Source of the DNA: Geobacillus sp. 46C-IIa
Lineage (GTDB): Bacteria; Bacillota; Bacilli; Bacillales; Anoxybacillaceae
NCBI RefSeq assembly: GCF_014679505.1
Contig: NZ_CP061474.1
Span: forward strand, 1,890,001 to 1,954,000
DNA: 64,000 bases
Direction: 5' to 3'
The position numbers were made by a program, and so were the translations under genes. Shown here piece by piece: positions 62,530 through 64,000 of this stretch (position 1 is the first letter of the stretch; each line of letters begins with the position of its first letter). The notes beneath the pieces were generated by a model. The model was not told the origin of the DNA. It worked only from the letters and a program-made list of their open reading frames with translations, and did not search any database.

Positions 62530-64000
62530 TCACTTACGAGGGCCCTTTTTCTCCCATATTTTGATTAGTTTTTCAAGGAAAACGTTGACCTCCAACGGTT
62601 TTGTCATGTAATCCGTAAACCCTGCTTGTAAAGCCCGTTCAATCTCTTTTGTCACCGCGTTGGCGCTGAGCGCAATCATCGGGATATGCTTTGTTCGTTC
62701 ATCGCTTTGCAACATTTCCAACACCGTATACCCGTTTATATCCGGCAGATGAATATCGATGACAATCAAATCAAACCGGCCACTGATAGCCTTTTGCAAG
62801 CCTTCACTGCCATTGTGAGCAAACGTTAACAAAAGATTGGGAAATGGCTTCAATATATGTTCCAACAGTTTCAGGTTGGATACATGATCTTCGATGTATA
62901 AAATTTTTTTGCTTCCGAGCTTCAATAACCTCTCCTGATTCACCAGTTTATTTTGTGATGAGTGCGGCCAACCATGAAAACAACTGATAGCTGGGAGGGT
63001 GAGCGAAAAGTCGCTTCCCACACCCAGCTTACTTTTCACCTCAATCGTGCCGCCCAAAAGCCGGATAATCTGCTTGACAAAAGCGAGTCCAATGCCATTG
63101 CCGTCAACGTGAGTGCCTTTTATGCGATAAAATGGTTCAAAGATATTTTCTTGTTCTTCATCCGGGATGCCTATCCCATTATCTTTTACATGAATAACGA
63201 CTTTTTCCTGATCATATTTCCCCTCAATAAGAACCGTACCACCATCGCGATTGTATTTAATGGCATTGTCAAGCAAGTTTAATAACACTTGTCTCACTCT
63301 CGTCGCATCTGTGTATAAATACACTTGCCCACTAAAGCTCGATCGAACTTGAACGTCGATGTTTTTCTTATTGGCTAACGGCTCGACTAATTTCATACTT
63401 TCTTTAATAATGTCATCCGGGCGAACTACATCATAAGTTAAGGACAGCCTTCCTGTTTCAATCTTTGCCAAGTCTAACATTTCGTTAATTAAATTTAATA
63501 AATGGCGGGCACCTCCCAATATTTCTTGCACAAACTCCCGCTGCCGGGCCTTTAAGGAAGGATCCATCTCCAGCAATTGGGCGAACCCTAACACTCCGTT
63601 CAATGGTGTTCGAATTTCATGGCTCATGCGCGAAATTAAGTTGGATTTTGCTTGATTGGCTCTTTCTGCCTCCTCCTTTGCTCTCCTTATTTCTTGTTCC
63701 ATCATTTTCCTTTCTGTAATATCAATCGCTGAGCCAACAACCTCAATCACTTTGCCATTCTTTTTTATAGGACGCAAGCTAGCTAAATAGTCAATTCCAT
63801 TGATATTCCCTTCATAGTACAACGCTTCTCCCGTTTCCCACACATGCCGGTAATATCGTTCTTTTTGATCAGCAATCTGCTTTGGCAAAAAATCATGCAA
63901 AGCCTTGCCGAGCACCTGTTTCGGATCGATTCCCAAACAATAGAGCAGTTCTCCTCCGCATAACGTATGAACGAACTTATCTCCCCTTTTCATAAACTTA
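62530..64000 (-). CDS. Hybrid sensor histidine kinase (5' end outside window)
   Basis: At least 487 residues visible; the gene runs off the right edge. Order: PAS/PAC domain (LGKALHDFLP to GSAIDITERK), dimerisation domain with phospho-accepting His in SRMSHEIRTPLNG, ATPase domain with LLDNAIKYN, DNGIGIP and GNGIGLAFVKQ, then a C-terminal receiver with VIDIHLPDINGY and MTKP. Probably part of a phosphorelay. The signalling target is not evident; an EAL protein and a LytTR regulator lie downstream on the same strand. The 258 bases after its stop (62272-62529) hold no recognised element. Confidence 0.92.
   Translation of the reverse strand, partial: KFMKRGDKFVHTLCGGELLYCLGIDPKQVLGKALHDFLPKQIADQKERYYRHVWETGEALYYEGNINGIDYLASLRPIKKNGKVIEVVGSAIDITERKMMEQEIRRAKEEAERANQAKSNLISRMSHEIRTPLNGVLGFAQLLEMDPSLKARQREFVQEILGGARHLLNLINEMLDLAKIETGRLSLTYDVVRPDDIIKESMKLVEPLANKKNIDVQVRSSFSGQVYLYTDATRVRQVLLNLLDNAIKYNRDGGTVLIEGKYDQEKVVIHVKDNGIGIPDEEQENIFEPFYRIKGTHVDGNGIGLAFVKQIIRLLGGTIEVKSKLGVGSDFSLTLPAISCFHGWPHSSQNKLVNQERLLKLGSKKILYIEDHVSNLKLLEHILKPFPNLLLTFAHNGSEGLQKAISGRFDLIVIDIHLPDINGYTVLEMLQSDERTKHIPMIALSANAVTKEIERALQAGFTDYMTKPLEVNVFLEKLIKIWEKKGPRK

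Noticed and set aside
1..64000. CRISPR arrays, tRNA or rRNA genes, prophage
   Set aside because: No regularly spaced repeats, cloverleaf-like sequences, rRNA-like stretches or phage structural genes were seen on reading through.

Overview
The window looks like a chromosomal segment of a thermophilic Bacillota of the Geobacillus type. The reasons are strong AAGGAGG-type ribosome binding sites, frequent GTG and TTG starts, catabolite-responsive-element-like sites, and a group IIC intron whose 420-residue reverse transcriptase I recognise as very close to the Geobacillus stearothermophilus GsI-IIC enzyme. About 55 kb of the 64 kb is a super-cluster for uptake and breakdown of aromatic acids. I see no rRNA, tRNA, CRISPR array or prophage.

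Layout. (1) 1-4379: a branched-chain-amino-acid-type ABC importer (livFGMH plus binding lipoprotein), cut by the left edge. (2) 4877-11087: gentisate module A: unknown protein, gentisate 1,2-dioxygenase, DinB-type maleylpyruvate isomerase, fumarylpyruvate hydrolase, hydroxybenzoyl-CoA-type thioesterase, FAD hydroxylase and a PaaK-type aryl-CoA ligase, with a divergent IclR regulator. (3) 12.1-13.8 kb: an IS110/IS1111-type insertion sequence, then a second IclR gene. (4) 14752-19478: aldehyde dehydrogenase, aromatic acid MFS permease and a benzoylformate-decarboxylase-like ThDP enzyme; the last two are visibly AT-rich. (5) 19.6-20.8 kb: an IS630-family element. (6) 20924-25553: a second liv-type importer. 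(7) 25805-34020: a complete meta-cleavage lower pathway headed by a LigB-type extradiol dioxygenase, with an IclR gene and an ACMSD-like decarboxylase. This set fits protocatechuate 2,3-cleavage. (8) 34022-35915: the group IIC intron, antisense and wedged between the decarboxylase gene and its terminator. (9) 35974-43402: gentisate module B, a rearranged paralogue of module A, with a divergent IclR regulator. (10) 44630-55553: thiolase, acyl-CoA ligase, DUF3237 protein, MFS permease, enoyl-CoA hydratase, 3-hydroxyacyl-CoA dehydrogenase, a GAF/PucR-type regulator and acetoacetyl-CoA synthetase. (11) 55774-58118: feoA with feoB split into separate GTPase and membrane genes. (12) 58479-64000: signalling genes (LytTR response regulator, FapA/DUF342 protein, EAL protein, hybrid histidine kinase cut by the right edge).

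How it may work together. Two ABC importers and three MFS permeases bring in aromatic acids. In both gentisate modules a CoA ligase, a ring hydroxylase and a 4HBT-type thioesterase sit beside gentisate dioxygenase. This suggests hydroxylation at the CoA-ester level followed by release of gentisate, then cleavage to pyruvate and fumarate. The meta pathway gives pyruvate and acetyl-CoA. A previously unremarked composite operator, with two half-elements 23 bp apart, recurs upstream of four aromatic operons and probably ties them to the IclR-family regulators.

The most interesting items are this composite operator, the duplicated CoA-dependent gentisate modules with a conserved protein of unknown function, the protocatechuate 2,3-cleavage set, the IIC intron that separates a gene from its terminator, the split feoB, a DUF3237 gene with an apparent ATC start, and the IS1111-type element with a hairpin masking its Shine-Dalgarno sequence and a candidate bridge RNA region.
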